Origin: Paramecium sonneborni
Lineage: Eukaryota > Ciliophora > Oligohymenophorea > Peniculida > Parameciidae
Assembly (NCBI GenBank): GCA_905182985.1
Contig: CAJJDN010000014.1
Span: forward strand, 602,377 to 666,376
DNA: 64,000 nucleotides
Reading direction: 5' to 3'
Part shown: positions 50,896 to 63,883 of the stretch, piece by piece
Position numbering within the stretch: position 1 is the stretch's first letter
How the letters are laid out: each line of letters begins with the position of its first letter
The notes under the pieces: generated by a model
What the model saw: the letters and a program-made list of their open reading frames with translations, nothing else
The model's database searches: none
What the model was told of the DNA's origin: nothing
Translations under genes and position numbers: made by a program

Positions 50896-52511
50896 TCATT
50901 TTTTTTAATTTTTATATAGAACTAATTGTTTTGGTAATTCATCCAAAAGTTCTTTAGCTAGTTTTCCTTGGTCATTCTTAACTTAATTGTAATGAACATA
51001 TTTAACTAAATCTCTCTAAGCTTATCTACCAAGAGTGTCTTATAATCCATTATTACCATCTAATTTATCCATAGCTTTCAAATCAGCTGAATCTCCAATA
51101 CCAACAATAATAAGAGACAAAGGTAGTTTTCCAGCATCTACTATAGAGACAATAGTTTAATCCTCATCCATATATTTTCCATCAGTTAATATTAACAATA
51201 CAAAATATTAATTACCATTTACATTTAAGTCTTCTTAAGCCCATTTCATAGCTTATCTTATCATAGGATTAAAACAAGTAGGTCCATCAAATTTTATATT
51301 TTTTACAGAGTATTCATATATTTTTTTGATATCATCTAAACTATGTGCTTCTCCTTATAATGGAAAACAATGTTTATTATAATTTTATAAATAATTTGGT
51401 ATTCCTCCAAATCCATACATAGGAATCTTTTTGTCACTATCATAATCCATCAAAATGTTAGCCACTTATTCTATTGCTTATAAATATTAGCTCTCCTTTT
51501 TTATTGAATGTAATGATTCATCATTATAAGGATTCTTATTGCTCTCAGTAAAGTCTATTGCTATTATCAATGCCAATTAAGTTCCTTATTCTATAAATAT
51601 TTAAATGAAAAAGATATATACATATCAAATTATAAAATTGACCTTCAACATCATATTCAAATTGATCAATCATTGATCTTCCTATTATTTCATTATTTAA
51701 ATTTGTAATATTGAACATATTCACATTTTTATCTATTTAGTATTTCCAAAATTCAAATTCACCAAGACTTTATTAATTAAATCCTTCATGTTAAATCACT
51801 AAAATACTATATTCACTTACCTTCACAATATATTGATTATAATGGATCATTATCACAAAGAATTTCAAAGGATGTTTCTATTCTCTTCCAATTCATTTAT
51901 AATTACTTTTGTTTTGCTTCTGTTTAAAGTATTACTTATTTATTTGGGATCTTTTTATATAAAATCAGTGACACAGATTATTACTCTTTAAATAAACTTA
52001 ACAAGGACTAAAACAAAGAATTATTTAATTGTAAGTAAATCTAATTATTCATAATTCCTATTTACATCAAATTTTATTTTTTAAATATTTTCTTTGCTCC
52101 TCTCAGTTTTAAAAGAAATCATTCCATTTCTCTAATTCATTAAATCTGATAAATAAAAAATTCTTTATTTATCTCCTATTATTTCTCCCAAATTTGCTTA
52201 ACATTACCCTAAATTTACTATAAATTCTAAACCTATAAATTATTAACCCTAATAAAGATCAAATTTTAAAGGCTGAATAACTTCAAATAAATATTTTAAA
52301 CCATAAAATTTAAATATTACATGATGATCATTAGAATAATTCTATTTTTAAGATTTTTCTTTACATCAATAACTTTGAATTCTTAAAATACTCCATCAGG
52401 ATCCTTAGTAAACACAATTAATTAATAGTTTAATCCATAACGTAATCCATTTATTTGTTTACAATAAACTTAAATATTAATCGAATAGCCTGGCTGATTT
52501 TATTAATACAT
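50896..52511 (-). CDS. Copine (C2-C2-vWA)
   Basis: A 497-residue protein with introns of 23, 25, 22 and an exceptional 52 nt. N-terminal half: two degenerate C2 domains, one with VFTKDPDGVFQEFKVID and FEVIQPLKFDLYQGQQFIG, the second with LYKKIPNKQ and FEILCDNDPLQSIYCEVIQ. C-terminal half: the copine vWA domain, with IAIDFTESNKNPYND, DSDKKIPMYGFGG, CFPLQGEAHSLDD and LLILTDGKYMDEDQT. Copines bind membranes in response to calcium. The acidic C2 loops look reduced. The exon joins of the second C2 domain are the least certain part. Confidence 0.82.
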
Positions 52512-53211
52512 AAAATTTTAATTCTAAAATATAGCCAACTTAGAAAATTGAAAAAAGTCTGAATGATTAAGTTCTTAAAAGCATATAAGACTATTCCCAT
52601 CTTATAAATGCTAGAAACTATTAACACTATAATTTATTAATCATTAATATCAATACAAAAAATGATGAATCAAATACATCATTAGATTACAAAAAAATGA
52701 TTAATATTTTACATTTTTATATATGACATTTAATTCAATGGTTTCATCAATTATAAATCAAAATTGACTAAATCAAAAATCTATTTTGATTTAAATAAAA
52801 AAATATAAATTAGTAGAATTCTTTATCTACAACAAAAATAATAATCAAATTTCATATGACAAGAATTTGAAGATTTCAAATAATATTGCTAACAAGTATT
52901 AAAATCTAATAAAAAGAATTAATTTTTTTTAGTGATTATTAATCTACTTAAGAAAAGAAACAATAAATAATTAATAATTTTCATCACATAAAAAGTATTA
53001 CGAAAAGGTTCTTTATTTATTGGAAAACTATAAGTCAATAAAAGGAGATTATAGAATTTTATAAAGAAAACCATTTATTTAATATGTTAACAGAAAATAC
53101 AATAATCAAAAAAAGAAAGAAAATATTTCAATCGTAGAGAAAAAAAAACAAAGGTCCATTTATGATAAATTTATGTTAGTCAATTATTTATTATTTAAAA
53201 TTATTAGTCTA
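52512..53211. other. Divergent intergenic region
   Basis: About 700 bp of AT-rich spacer between the copine (minus) and the next coiled-coil gene (plus). No coding frame or structured motif recognised. Confidence 0.4.
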
Positions 53212-54494
53212 ATGATGGATTAAATAAAAAATGTTGATTCTTACTTAGATACTTTGTTAGGAGATTTTACAAACTCTAAATGCTATAAATATGCTTAAAA
53301 GATAGTTTCTATTAAATCTTAGAAAATTTTCCAGGAATTGGATTGTCATTAGTTATTCATCAATCGAAACCAATAACATTTAGATGTGTCTTTTAGGTCC
53401 TAATCTGCTTAAATCTCTTTTCCAATTAGGTACTATATCAAAAATAGTAAGAAAGATTGATTGCTTTGGTTAAATTGAAGTTAAAACCTTTACGAAAGAA
53501 GAAATAGATTCTTTGAGAAAAGAACGAGGAGAAAGAGCACAATTAAAACTAAGAAAAATTTAAGAAGCATCATAGAAGAGAAAATAAGACTTTTTAGAAT
53601 CTTGGAAAAAAACTTAACAAATTCAGCATTAGAAACCATTATTTTAAATACTTTAAGAATAAGAAAATGCATATATAAAACAATAATAGGAGATAATGCA
53701 ACATAAATTAGAGTAAATCAAACTAGAAAGAAAGCCTTTAAGTAAAATAGATTTTGAGGAACATAAAAAAAAATTTTGTGAAATAATTAATAAATCAAGA
53801 TAGAAGTCTAACGAATCAAAATCGAATTAAAAAAAAAATTCAATAAGTCCTGAAAAATCTATTTATTATTTAAAAATAGAACAAGAGAAAGCTAAATATA
53901 AATAATTAGAATAGGAGAGAAAAAACTAGTTACTAGAATTATAGGAGAAAAAAAAGATTTTTTCTGAAGAAACTAAAAAAAGATTTAAACCGAAGTTAAG
54001 TTTAGAAAAATAAAATGAGCTATTAGAAATTTAGAGTAAGTTGCATCATCGGTCTGATTTCTAAAAATATTAAGTTTTAGCAAATAAAGTTAGATAAAAA
54101 AAGATTTCGTATTAAATTAATGAAACTGATGAAGAGGCAAAATCATTGATTAATTTTATAAAAAATAAAGATTAAAACACATCTTATGATATTGCTAGTT
54201 AAGATACTCAATTACCTAAATTGAAACATAAGAGTTTTATAATAGAAACAAATACTTAGCAATAAAATATGAATTATTGGTAAAGAGTAGCACTGAATCA
54301 AAATTTATCAATTAAAGATAAAAATCAAATTATTACAGAATAAGCAAAAAAGTAAATTTAGATAATAATTTAGGTTAGAAGATTTGTCCAAAAAATAAGA
54401 ATAATTAGCACGAGTTACAGGTTATGAAAGTTAAGAAGCAGACAATCTTTTGATTAGTTCCATCAAAGCTAAATTGACAGTTTTAGAAAATTGA
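53212..54494 (+). CDS. Coiled-coil protein
   Basis: A 412-residue protein with two 22-nt introns. The first 60 residues contain several Cys/His (NSKCYKYAQKIVSIK, ELDCHQLFINRNQ) and look folded. The remainder is Lys/Glu/Gln-rich coiled coil (SLRKERGERAQLKLRKIQEA, EQEKAKYKQLEQERKNQL). The end reads LEDLSKKQEQLARVTGYESQ and TGA after removing the second intron. The composition recalls ciliary or cytoskeletal proteins, but no signature supports a name. Confidence 0.72.
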
Positions 54495-54699
54495 ATTTTT
54501 GGCATACAAATATTTATTATCATGTAATTGCTATATTGTATAAAATCATTAATATTGATATAATATTTTATTGGGTAGATGAAAGCAAATTAACAAACTA
54601 TAATTAGGAGTTTTACTAAATAAAAGAATAGTTAGAAAATAATTATATTTTACTATTCGTTCTTTAATATGTAAGAATAAATACTAGATATTTATAGCT

Positions 54700-55173
54700 T
54701 CATTAGTTGTAAGTTAGTAATCTATATTTATTTAAATATATATATTCATTAAAAAGCTAAATTTAGTTTCTGTTAGATCTTATTTAATTTTATATTTAAC
54801 AAAAGCAATTTGCACTTTACTATTTATTATAAACTTAGATAAATTCCTTTATTTTTAGAGATAGCTAAACGACTGAATCTATAAATTTAGATTAAATTTT
54901 GACCTAATCATTATTTATAACAAACAAAAATATTAATTTATGATTTTCATATTTACAATTCTTTTCTATCTATTGACTCATTATATAACCCTCTTTAAAT
55001 AATAATTATTGTAATTTATATTTAGGGTCTTCATCCTTCTATAATCAATCAACCTATATATAATCAGATATAAATAAACCATTCAACTACTTATTTACAT
55101 CTGGAGTTATTTGCTGCTACTAAATTTTATTGTGTATGATTTTAATTTTTTTCAGCTATTTTTTATTAGTCAT
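54700..55173 (-). CDS. Small hypothetical protein
   Basis: A 151-residue protein with one very short intron (18 nt, GTTGAT...AGAAG), which removes an in-frame TGA. Sequence includes ITPDVNKQLNGLFISDYIQ, DEDPKYKLQQLLFKEGYIMS and FIDSVVQLSLKIKEFIQVYN. No known domain seen. An open frame also extends upstream of the chosen ATG, so the true start could be further 5'. It may also be one gene with the neighbour at 55182-55628. Confidence 0.5.
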
Positions 55174-55181
55174 ATTTTTTA

Positions 55182-55628
55182 TCATTAAAGCTTTAAATTA
55201 GAACTTTTCCATCCATTTTAAATTTCTGGAATATTAGAAACCAAGATCAAGGAGAATTAAAACTTTTGCACTAATCCACAACAGCATGTTTATTATTTTG
55301 CATTTTTCATGCTATTTTCTAAATGCTCCTATATTTCATCCAATCCAATAAAATATGATTTAGATAAAGCAAGAATTGAGCTAATGAACTGATAGCAATA
55401 ATAAATTATAAGGCTTGAACTGCTATAAAAAGGAAGCCGTTAAAAATTAAATCCAAATTAAAATGCAGATAGTTCTATTTAGGCTTTATTATGATTAGAA
55501 TAAAAATTTATGTAAAAATGAATTTTTTCGAATGGAGGAATTGTAAAATCAAAACAAAGTTATTAAATCTATTATCTTTCATTTAATATTCAAATTTAAA
55601 TGAATGTTAACTCTGTAAAAATAAACAT
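55182..55628 (-). CDS. Small hypothetical protein
   Basis: A 136-residue reading frame if a 36-nt intron joins a short first exon (MFIFTEQ) to the main exon. The main exon contains DFTIPPFEKIHFYINFYSNH, a stretch of medium hydrophobicity (LIIYYCYQFISSILALSKSY) and a CCCG cluster. It ends only 8 bp before the start of the next minus-strand gene, so the two may belong to one transcript or even one protein. No family recognised. Confidence 0.4.
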
Positions 55629-56126
55629 AATTTGAAATTTAAAAATAAATGAAAACTATTAATCAAAAAGAATGCTACAGAAAAATTAAAGAAATATCTC
55701 TTAAGATATCCAATCAAAGCATAAATTTATTAAAATATTTTTTTCCTAATATCAATATTTATGCTTCTCTTAAAAAAATTTATATATAATACCAATGAAG
55801 TTTTGTTATTATATTTAAAAAATAGATTAAAATATTAACTAATAAGAATTAGGATTTAGATTATGTATTGGGTTTATATTAAATTGATAACATAGGATAA
55901 CAGAAAATTATTTAGAATATTTTTGAGTTAATTAATATGTTTAAATATATAAAAATTTTTTCTCAAATAAAATACATTTTTAATTGCATATTAAATATAT
56001 ACTCTCTTTCTAAATGATTTAAAATTATTTAACAAACTTCTTAAACAAAGCACTTAAGGTTTAAATAAGAATCTCAGTTTTTATTCAAGTTTAATAATTA
56101 ATTGCAAATTATTTTAGATATTATAA
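55629..56126. other. Divergent intergenic region
   Basis: AT-rich spacer upstream of the ULK-like kinase. No coding frame recognised. Confidence 0.4.
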
Positions 56127-57776
56127 ATGAATAGAAATGAAAAGCAAATCGAACATTACCGTTACAATTATAAAAAAGGAAAAATTGGGAAAGGGTCCTA
56201 TGCAACTGTCTTTAAAGGAGTGGATACCAAATCAAAATAAAATGTTGCGATTAAACAAATTCATAAGGCAGATCTTTAAAATGCAGGTTCTATTGTATTT
56301 ATATTAGTTTAGATGATGAAGAGCACTTGCTGAATGAGATTAACATCCTTAAGAGAATAAAGAATCCAAACATAATTGAAATACTTGATGTTCTATAAAC
56401 AAAAGATCATTATTATATTATATTAGAATATTGTAATCTAGGAGATTTAGATTCTTTACTTTAATAGAAGAATATCATCAAATTGGAAGATCATGTAACC
56501 TTCTTGTAAGACATTCTAAATGCATTTACGACACTAATTAGATAAGGAATAGCACATAGGGATCTTAAACCAGCAAATATATTAGTTAATTAAGAAGGAA
56601 AAAGAAAGATCTTTAAGTTAGCGGATTTTGGATATGCAAAGACTATATTTAACTATAATGCATAAATTTTAAAGAGTAATTTGGGAACTCCAGCATATAT
56701 GAGCCCATAATTACTAAAAGAAGAACAATACACAACTAAAAGTGATATTTGGAGTTTTGGGATAATTTTATATTAAATTATATTCAACACTCGTATTATT
56801 TTAAGCTAATATAGTTCCTTGGGTAGGAAAATCAGAAAATGATTTAATTTAAATTATTTCAAGTGTTCCGATACAATTTCCTTAAAATCCAAAAGTTTCA
56901 TCCATTTGTTAAGATTTTATTATAAATTGTTTATAAGTGAATGAAGATAAAAGATTAAATTGGGATGATTTATTTAGACATCCATATGTATGCAATTATT
57001 TTGGAAAAGTTGACATATAATAAAATAGCGGTTTGAAAAAGATGTTTATACTATCTTAGAGCCTAAGATAGAAGTTAGGGTAAGAAGAATAAATGGATTA
57101 GTTATTTATTAATTTAAATATTTAAGATAGATAATGTTAATTAAATTCTGAAGATTTTAGAAATTTTATTAAGTAAATAAATAAAAATGAGAGTTTAAGC
57201 GAAGACGATATTTAATGTTTATTTTAGGAATTTTAAATTGATGGGAAAGTAAATTATAAGGAATTTAAAAATTGTGTATTTTATAACCATCCAAAAAGAG
57301 TAAAAATTGTTCGACATTTATCTAATTCAAATATTAAAATACTTTCAAAATTAGCAATAGCTTTGAAATAATATAATATAAAAGAGTTGTTTGAATAATT
57401 TGCAACTACAAAAAAAGACACATTAGAAAGACATCAATTTTCAAAAATGATTAAAATTTTTGCAAATACAAGTTCTTTGACTAATCAAAATGTAAGAATT
57501 GGCTATTAGTAATTTTAGATAAAAGAGATAATTGATTTTTTCGATGATAATGGAGATGGAATGATTTAATTTTCTGAATTTAATAATGTTTTGAGATATG
57601 TATAATAAATCGATAGGACACCACATAGTGATAATAGATTGGATACAATAACTGAATTGGATGAAATATCATTTATTTAAGAGAACCACAGCAATTATAG
57701 CAATATCAATTAAAATTAAAAGTTTGATAAAAGATCAGATTAAAAAATCAGTATATGCGAATGTATTACTTTTTGA
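56127..57776 (+). CDS. ULK-like protein kinase with C-terminal EF-hand
   Basis: A 533-residue protein with introns of 26 and 22 nt. Kinase domain about residues 12-275: GKIGKGSYATVFKG, VAIKQIHKADL, LEYCNLGDLDSLLQQKN, HRDLKPANILVN, LADFGYAKT, LGTPAYMSPQLLKEEQYTTK (the APE glutamate is Gln), and DIWSFGIILYQII. The activation segment and catalytic region resemble the ULK/ATG1 and fused/unc-51 group. The C-terminal 250 residues contain an intact EF-hand loop, DDNGDGMIQFSE, and probably a degenerate partner (LFQEFQIDGKVNYKEFKN). This gives a calcium-linked kinase, unlike classical ULK. Confidence 0.85.
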
Positions 57777-57972
57777 TTTTAATCTCATTTAATATAAAAA
57801 TAAGTGAAATTTTACAATCAATTAAAATTTGAGAATATAAATAATTTTTAGCCGATTGAAACAGTAAATTCTAAATTTGAAATAATTATGAATTAAGAAA
57901 TGAATTTAACTTTTTAAAAAAGAAAGAGAATTTAATATAAAAGAACAAAACATATAATGATAAAATTTAAAG

Positions 57973-58482
57973 TCAAGGCATTTCTATTTCGCCATATTCT
58001 AATAATCTCTTTTCATAAACAATATATTATTGTTCATCAATAAACAATTCATAATTCATATATTCTAAGAATTCTTATTCTAATTTATTTATTTCTTTCA
58101 CATTAACTCCACCAACTTTTGCATAGTATTCATTCTTATAATAATCATCATCTTAAAATTTAATTGCAGTTACAATAGCTAGAAGCAAAAATCTATAAAA
58201 ATTGTATAAAAAATAGATATACCTATGTATACAATGAGAATTTAATACGAGATATGCATGTTTTTCTTAAAGTCTGTCAAGGTATATGAGAGCAATAACA
58301 AAACATTATTCACTACAATGTGTGTATTTGCTTATTCTTTGTAAGTAATTGTAAATTGTTATTCCTGGAGCTGCTACTGCATGAAAGTTAGAATTCGATT
58401 CTAATTCAAGAGAATCAGTTTCTTTAATAATTTCCTCTAGAATGTTTGAGATTGTCAAGAGGATCGGATTCGATTGTTGCAT
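57973..58482 (-). CDS. PHO80-type (P/U) cyclin
   Basis: A 159-residue protein with one 30-nt intron. It has the compact cyclin box of the PHO80/cyclin U group: ITIYNYLQRISKYTHCSEQC, VIALIYLDRLQEKHAYLVLN, then IHRFLLLAIVTAIKFQDDDY, KNEYYAKVGGVNVKEINKLE and FLEYMNYELFIDEQQY. These cyclins pair with PHO85/CDK5-like kinases in nutrient and cell-cycle control. The protein is little more than the cyclin box. It converges with the ULK-like kinase gene (about 200 bp apart). Confidence 0.92.
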
Positions 58483-58818
58483 CAATTTAAATATACAATA
58501 ATATTAATAATAAAATATCCTTTTTTTATCAAATTATGCTACATTCGCAATCGCAATCATAACTGGGTATTTTTTGATATAATTCAAATCATTCTGCTAT
58601 ATGAGATTTATGACCAACATATTTACATCTCAAAAACCAAGTATCTGCTTTTTAAATTTTTAACTTCACCAAAATTCTTTATTAGTTAGATCATCTTTTT
58701 CAATATATGTATAATTTAATTATTTGCTCTTGTACAATATTATGTACAAACAACAATTTTAATTAGACATGATTACAAGAAGCACTAAAAAGTTTGCTAT
58801 TGGATTTTAATTATTATC
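58483..58818. other. Intergenic, nothing recognised
   Basis: AT-rich spacer between two minus-strand genes; likely contains the promoter of the PHO80-type cyclin gene. Confidence 0.4.
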
Positions 58819-60128
58819 TCAAACAAGATTTCTAAGTTGTTGTTGTAAAATTTTTAATTTCATAAGCTCTTCTAGGGTATTCTCTTCTTTATATTTCTAA
58901 ATAAAGTTATCCGATAAGATTTGATCAAAAATTACATGCATTGAAATTTGGGGAGATAAGTACTGTTTGAAAGCTTCATTAAAAGATAGTTTATTATATT
59001 CAATCTCAATTTATTTAATCCTACATAACTGTGCATTTTTAGGTATCTCTTTTATTAATAAATACTCAATTTAGGAGTTAGTATCTATATATGTTATCTC
59101 CTTATGATAATCTAATATATATTAGTAAATAGTGTTAAACATTATTATATATCACCTTTATCATCAAAATACTAATCAAACTAAGAATAATATAGAAATT
59201 TCTTATCTCCCATTTAATAATATATTTATTAAGATGTTAGATATTAAGTTTTCCTTCCTTAAAAAAATCTCTCTAAAATCGTATACTATCAAAAATACTT
59301 ATTTTATGAGCAACATTATTTAATATTCAATAAATTTAGCTATTTTAAAAAAAAATCAGCTATTAATTAATGATATGGATAAATAAACTTCTTTTAAAAT
59401 TTAAATATCTATAAGAAATTTAAAATGTATACAGGTAATACCTGCTAATTTTGAATCTTCAGTTTTTGAAATACATTATGTACATATATTTTAAATCCTA
59501 ATAATGATCTCCACTTTTCTTACCATATCTATTGATTCACTTGCTTATCTAATCATTTTTATAATATATATAGATAAAATATTCAATTTATTTTGCTTTA
59601 TTTTCAGGCTGAATAAATATACATTCTAGCATAAAATTTCCTTTTGGTTTATAACTAACTTTTAGTTTCTTTTTTTAAATCATATTATGAACGAATTGCT
59701 CATAGTCAAGGTTTCTAAAGTTGAATATTATTAATTTATTATTTTAAACACTATTATTTTATTTCATCTAAACATAATTGAATGTATTAAAAATTCTTGT
59801 TTAGCAAAATAGCTATCATTTAGCTCTAATTGAAATACTATTGCAAGTCTCTCTTAAACTAAATCATGAAAAAAAATCATTTTCATGTTTTTAAATCTAA
59901 ATTCCATTCTCTTATGCTCTTGCTGATATTTTAGTCTTTTGATATGTATTATAAGAACTCTTTATACTAAAGCAAATTTATGTAATTGTATAATTCTTCG
60001 GAGCTATACTCTTAATCATCATCTATTTCAATATTCGTTGAATTATATTATTCTAATTCTTTTATAATTCTCTATCAACAATTTTTATTTTAAATCCTGA
60101 TTTGACTAATTTAAAGAAGATTATGCAT
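58819..60128 (-). CDS. Hypothetical multi-intron protein
   Basis: A minus-strand gene starting near ATG 60126-60128 (MHNLLQISQIRIQNKNQ) with introns of 21, 23 and 23 nt in its first third. Recognisable stretches: DDDQEYSSEELYNYINLLQ, MIFFHDLVQERLAIVFQLEL, YKPKGNFMLECIFIQPENKA. The last exon reads IDTNSQIEYLLIKEIPKNAQ and ends LEELMKLKILQQQLRNLV at TGA 58819-58821. The middle (about 58990-59560) could not be joined with confidence. No domain recognised. The start lies 44 bp after the end of the upstream cyclin gene. Confidence 0.5.
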
Positions 60129-60171
60129 AATACTAGAAATAATTATAATATTGAAATAAAGAAATTGAAGA

Positions 60172-61523
60172 TCATGATTTTTATTTTAAAAGGAAATTTA
60201 TAGTTTCTATTGTATTTCTGTTATAGGTTTGGAATGACAACAATTCTTCATGTTACAACTAAATTTTATATTATAATATACTTCATCTATAAAATCCTAA
60301 TTATTTAATAATACTCTTGGCAAAGTATTATCAAAGCGAAGAATAAAATATTTAATAGTCTCACAAACAACATCTTTTAAATCTTCATACTAAGTTGTTA
60401 TAGATTAAATTACTTCTATTCTTCTATCAAAATGTAAATATATATCTGATATTTCAATAAATTATCTGAATATTTAATTATACTCATGGTTTGAATCAAA
60501 AAAGTTTATAATTTCTATTTGAGAATCGGCCATAGTTTTATAATCTTGAAATATTTGCAATTATTTTGCGATTACTAAATAAATCAAACTCAAAGCTGTA
60601 ATTTTTTCATTTTTCTTAAATCTATAATCAATAAGGCATATATCAAACAATTAGACTAATTCTCTATATCTATAATATGATTCATTAGTTCTTTCCTTTA
60701 ATGTGACATTAAGTTCTTTATCAGCAACAAATTCATCCCATAATTTAGTATAATAATTCAACCAAAATATAGGAGTGTTTGGATTCATTCTAAATTCTAA
60801 AGATTTTAACATTTAAACTTCCATCTCCTCTATCTCTTGAATTGTATATTAATCTTAAATAAGTCGATGAAAATCTTTTAATGTTTTTGGATAAATTTCT
60901 TCACATTTATGAGCAATAAAAATAGCTGTTACTCCAAGAAGTTAAAATTTAGAAATTAAAATATTTGGTTATTTAAGAAGAAATCTTTCAACGTAATTTC
61001 TAGATAGATAAAATGTTTCCCTTTTAAAATGAAATGAATGAGCTACTTCAACCAACCAATCAAATAATATAGCTACCATATGACTTTAAATTTCTTTCTA
61101 GTTGTTTAAATAATTTTTTTAATAACTATAAATTTCTTCAAATTTTACTTATTCTCTCATAAACTCATTCAAAGTTTCTTACTCTTCTTCTTAGTTATTT
61201 TCTTAAGAATTATTAAATGTAAATGAAGAAAATTCTCTTGCAAACTCCTCACAAATCAAATTCTCCTATACTTATGTATTTAATTATTGAATTTTTTATT
61301 ATGTGAATGGAATTTCGTCAAGCATAATGGGAGATATTGCTTTCTCATTCTTAACTTTCTTAGTGGTGGTTTATCTATGTTAAGAAAATACTAAATACTC
61401 ATATTCACATGCCGCCTAATTGGATTTGAAATTAGCACTATCACAATTCGTTTTGGCTCCTAAATTTCTTTATTTTTGACCTTTTCTCAGTCTACTTTTC
61501 TACTTCTTTGAATTGTTTTACAT
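60172..61523 (-). CDS. A/B-type cyclin
   Basis: A 442-residue protein with one 23-nt intron near the C-terminus. The N-terminal 140 residues are basic and disordered. The cyclin N box starts near residue 145: QSHMVAILFDWLVEVAHSFH, ETFYLSRNYVERFL, LLGVTAIFIAHKCEEIYPKT, and EIEEMEVQMLKSLEFRMNPN. A second, weaker cyclin C fold follows (ITALSLIYLVIAKQLQIFQD). The order fits mitotic/S-phase A/B/E cyclins that activate CDK1/2-type kinases. No clear destruction box (RxxL) was singled out in the N-terminus. Confidence 0.88.
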
Positions 61524-61717
61524 TTTATTGACTCTTGGCTATGTAATAATGGTATTATTTAATTTAATTACTAATTGAATGAAAATTAAAATATTAGAAT
61601 ATCAAAGAGTTTCTTGTATTTTTCTAGAGAATTTAAAGGATAAAAAAATGAGTTTTATAAATTTAGGTATTATAATATATTGATGAATTATTAATATCCT
61701 AACAAAAAAACTCAAAA

Positions 61718-63883
61718 TCATTATCCTCTCTTTTATTTTTTGAATTTAGCAATGATAGTTTCAATTTCATTGGGTGGGACTGGATCATGCCTTTTGTATT
61801 CAAGTGAAAATTCTCCTTATCCAGATGTAAAACCTCTTAATTCAGTAGCATAACCAAACATTTAAGATAAGGGTACATCTGCATTTAATACAAACATATC
61901 TCCTCTAGATTCAGTATTGGTAACAGATCCTCTTCTTTTAGCAATACCAACCATACATTATTAATATGATGGAGCAGGTACCATAATTTCAACAGCCATA
62001 ACTGGTTCTAAGATTTCTGGTACAGCTTATCTAAAAGTTTAAGCGAATGCATATTTAGTAGCAGTCATAAATGCATTAGATGATGAATCTACAACATGTG
62101 TTTCCCCTCCTTCTAATACAAATCTAACATTAACAACAGGATATCCAGTTAAAGGACCTTTATCTACAGATTCATAGAATCCTTTTTCAACAGCAGTAAT
62201 ATATTCATTAGGAATACTAGTACCAATAACATGATTTTCAAATTGATTAGAGAATTATCCTTCTTCTAATTAGAGTGGTTCCATATATCCAATAACTTTA
62301 GCATATTGACCAGCACCTCCTGTTTATTTTTTATGTAAATAATCAAATTGTTATTTTTGAGTAATAGTTTCTCTATAATTAACAGTAGGTTATCCTAATT
62401 AAACATCAATTTCAAATTCTCTTCTCATACGTTCAGCATATATTTATAAATGTAATTCTCCCATTCCAGAAATAATAATTTCTTCACTTTCTTTATCCAT
62501 ATCAACATTAAAAGTAGGATCCTCTCTTTAAAATTTAGACAATGCTTTCTAAAATCTAGCAGAAAATTCTTTCTTTGTAGGTTTAATAGATAAAGACATT
62601 ACTGGTTATGGAACAAACATACTTGAACATAAAACTTGATAACTCATATCACCATAAACTAAAGTATCACCACTTGAACAATCAACTCCAAAAACTGCAA
62701 AAATATCACCAGCTTCAACATCATTAATTTCTTCCATTTAATTTGCATGCATTTTAGCCATACGAGCAACTTTTACTCTTTTTTTAGTTTTCATATTATA
62801 CACATAATCTCCTTTCTTTAATTTACCTTAATATACTCTAACATATGTTAATTATCCAAATTTATTTTCTTCTAATTTAAATGCATAACCAACAAAAGGT
62901 AATTTAGGATCTGTTTTAAATTCTATCTTTTTTTCTTCTTTTTAATCTAAAGATATTTAAAATCCATAATTCTTCTTTTCTTCTGGAGCAGGTAAATAAT
63001 CTACCACACCGTCTAATGCTAATTAAACTCCCTTATTTTTATATGCACTTCCCATAAAAACAGGATAGAATTTATGATCTTAACAATTCTTTCTTATTGA
63101 TTATTTTAATTTTTCTTCACTAATAGGTTACTCATTTAAATATAAATCCTCTATTTCTGGATCTATACTACCTAAAGTTTCAATTAATTCTTATCTTTTT
63201 TCTTTTGCTTCTTCTAAATATCTCTCTGGTATTTCTGTTTCTTTTACATCTTCTCCTTTTAATCCTTCAAAATAATATGCTTTCATTTTTATTAAATCTA
63301 CTAATCCATTAAATGTTTAATCCGATCCAATTGGTATTTATACTGCTGCCACTGTTAATGATAATCTCTTCCTAATACTCTAAATAGCACTCCATGGATT
63401 CGCTCCCATTCTATCCAATTTATTTATAAATATGATTCTTGGTACTTTATATCGAGACATTTGTTTATGAACTGTTAATGTTTATGGTTATACTCCTGCC
63501 ACTCCACAAATTAATAATACACCACCATCAAGTACTCTTAATGCTCTTTCTACTTCTATTGTAAAATCTACATGTCCTGGTGTATCTATTAAATTCACTT
63601 AATGTCCTTTCCATTTCAAATGAGTTGCAGCACTCTATATTGTTATACCCTTCTCTTTCTCAAGCTCCATAAAATCCATTGTTGCACCTGCTGAATCTGC
63701 ACCTTTCACTTCATGTATTTCATGAATTCTTCCACCATAATATAACACTCTCTCAGAAAATGTTGTCTTACCAGAATCTATATGAGCTGAAACACCAATG
63801 TTTCTTATTAATTTATGTATTGGTTAACTAAACCAAAACATAGGAGTTCGCATAAATGACCTGAATCGGAATATATTATTCAT
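61718..63883 (-). CDS. GFM1: Mitochondrial elongation factor G
   Basis: An intronless 721-residue protein. After a short, basic likely mitochondrial presequence (about 30 residues, [20 protein letters not shown]) come the EF-G motifs: G1 [14 protein letters not shown]2 region [14 protein letters not shown]3 [12 protein letters not shown]4 NKLDRMG. Domains II to V follow ([60 protein letters not shown]). It translocates tRNA-mRNA on the mitochondrial ribosome. Length is as in other mitochondrial EF-G1 proteins. TGA at 61718-61720; start chosen at the first ATG of the frame. Confidence 0.95.
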
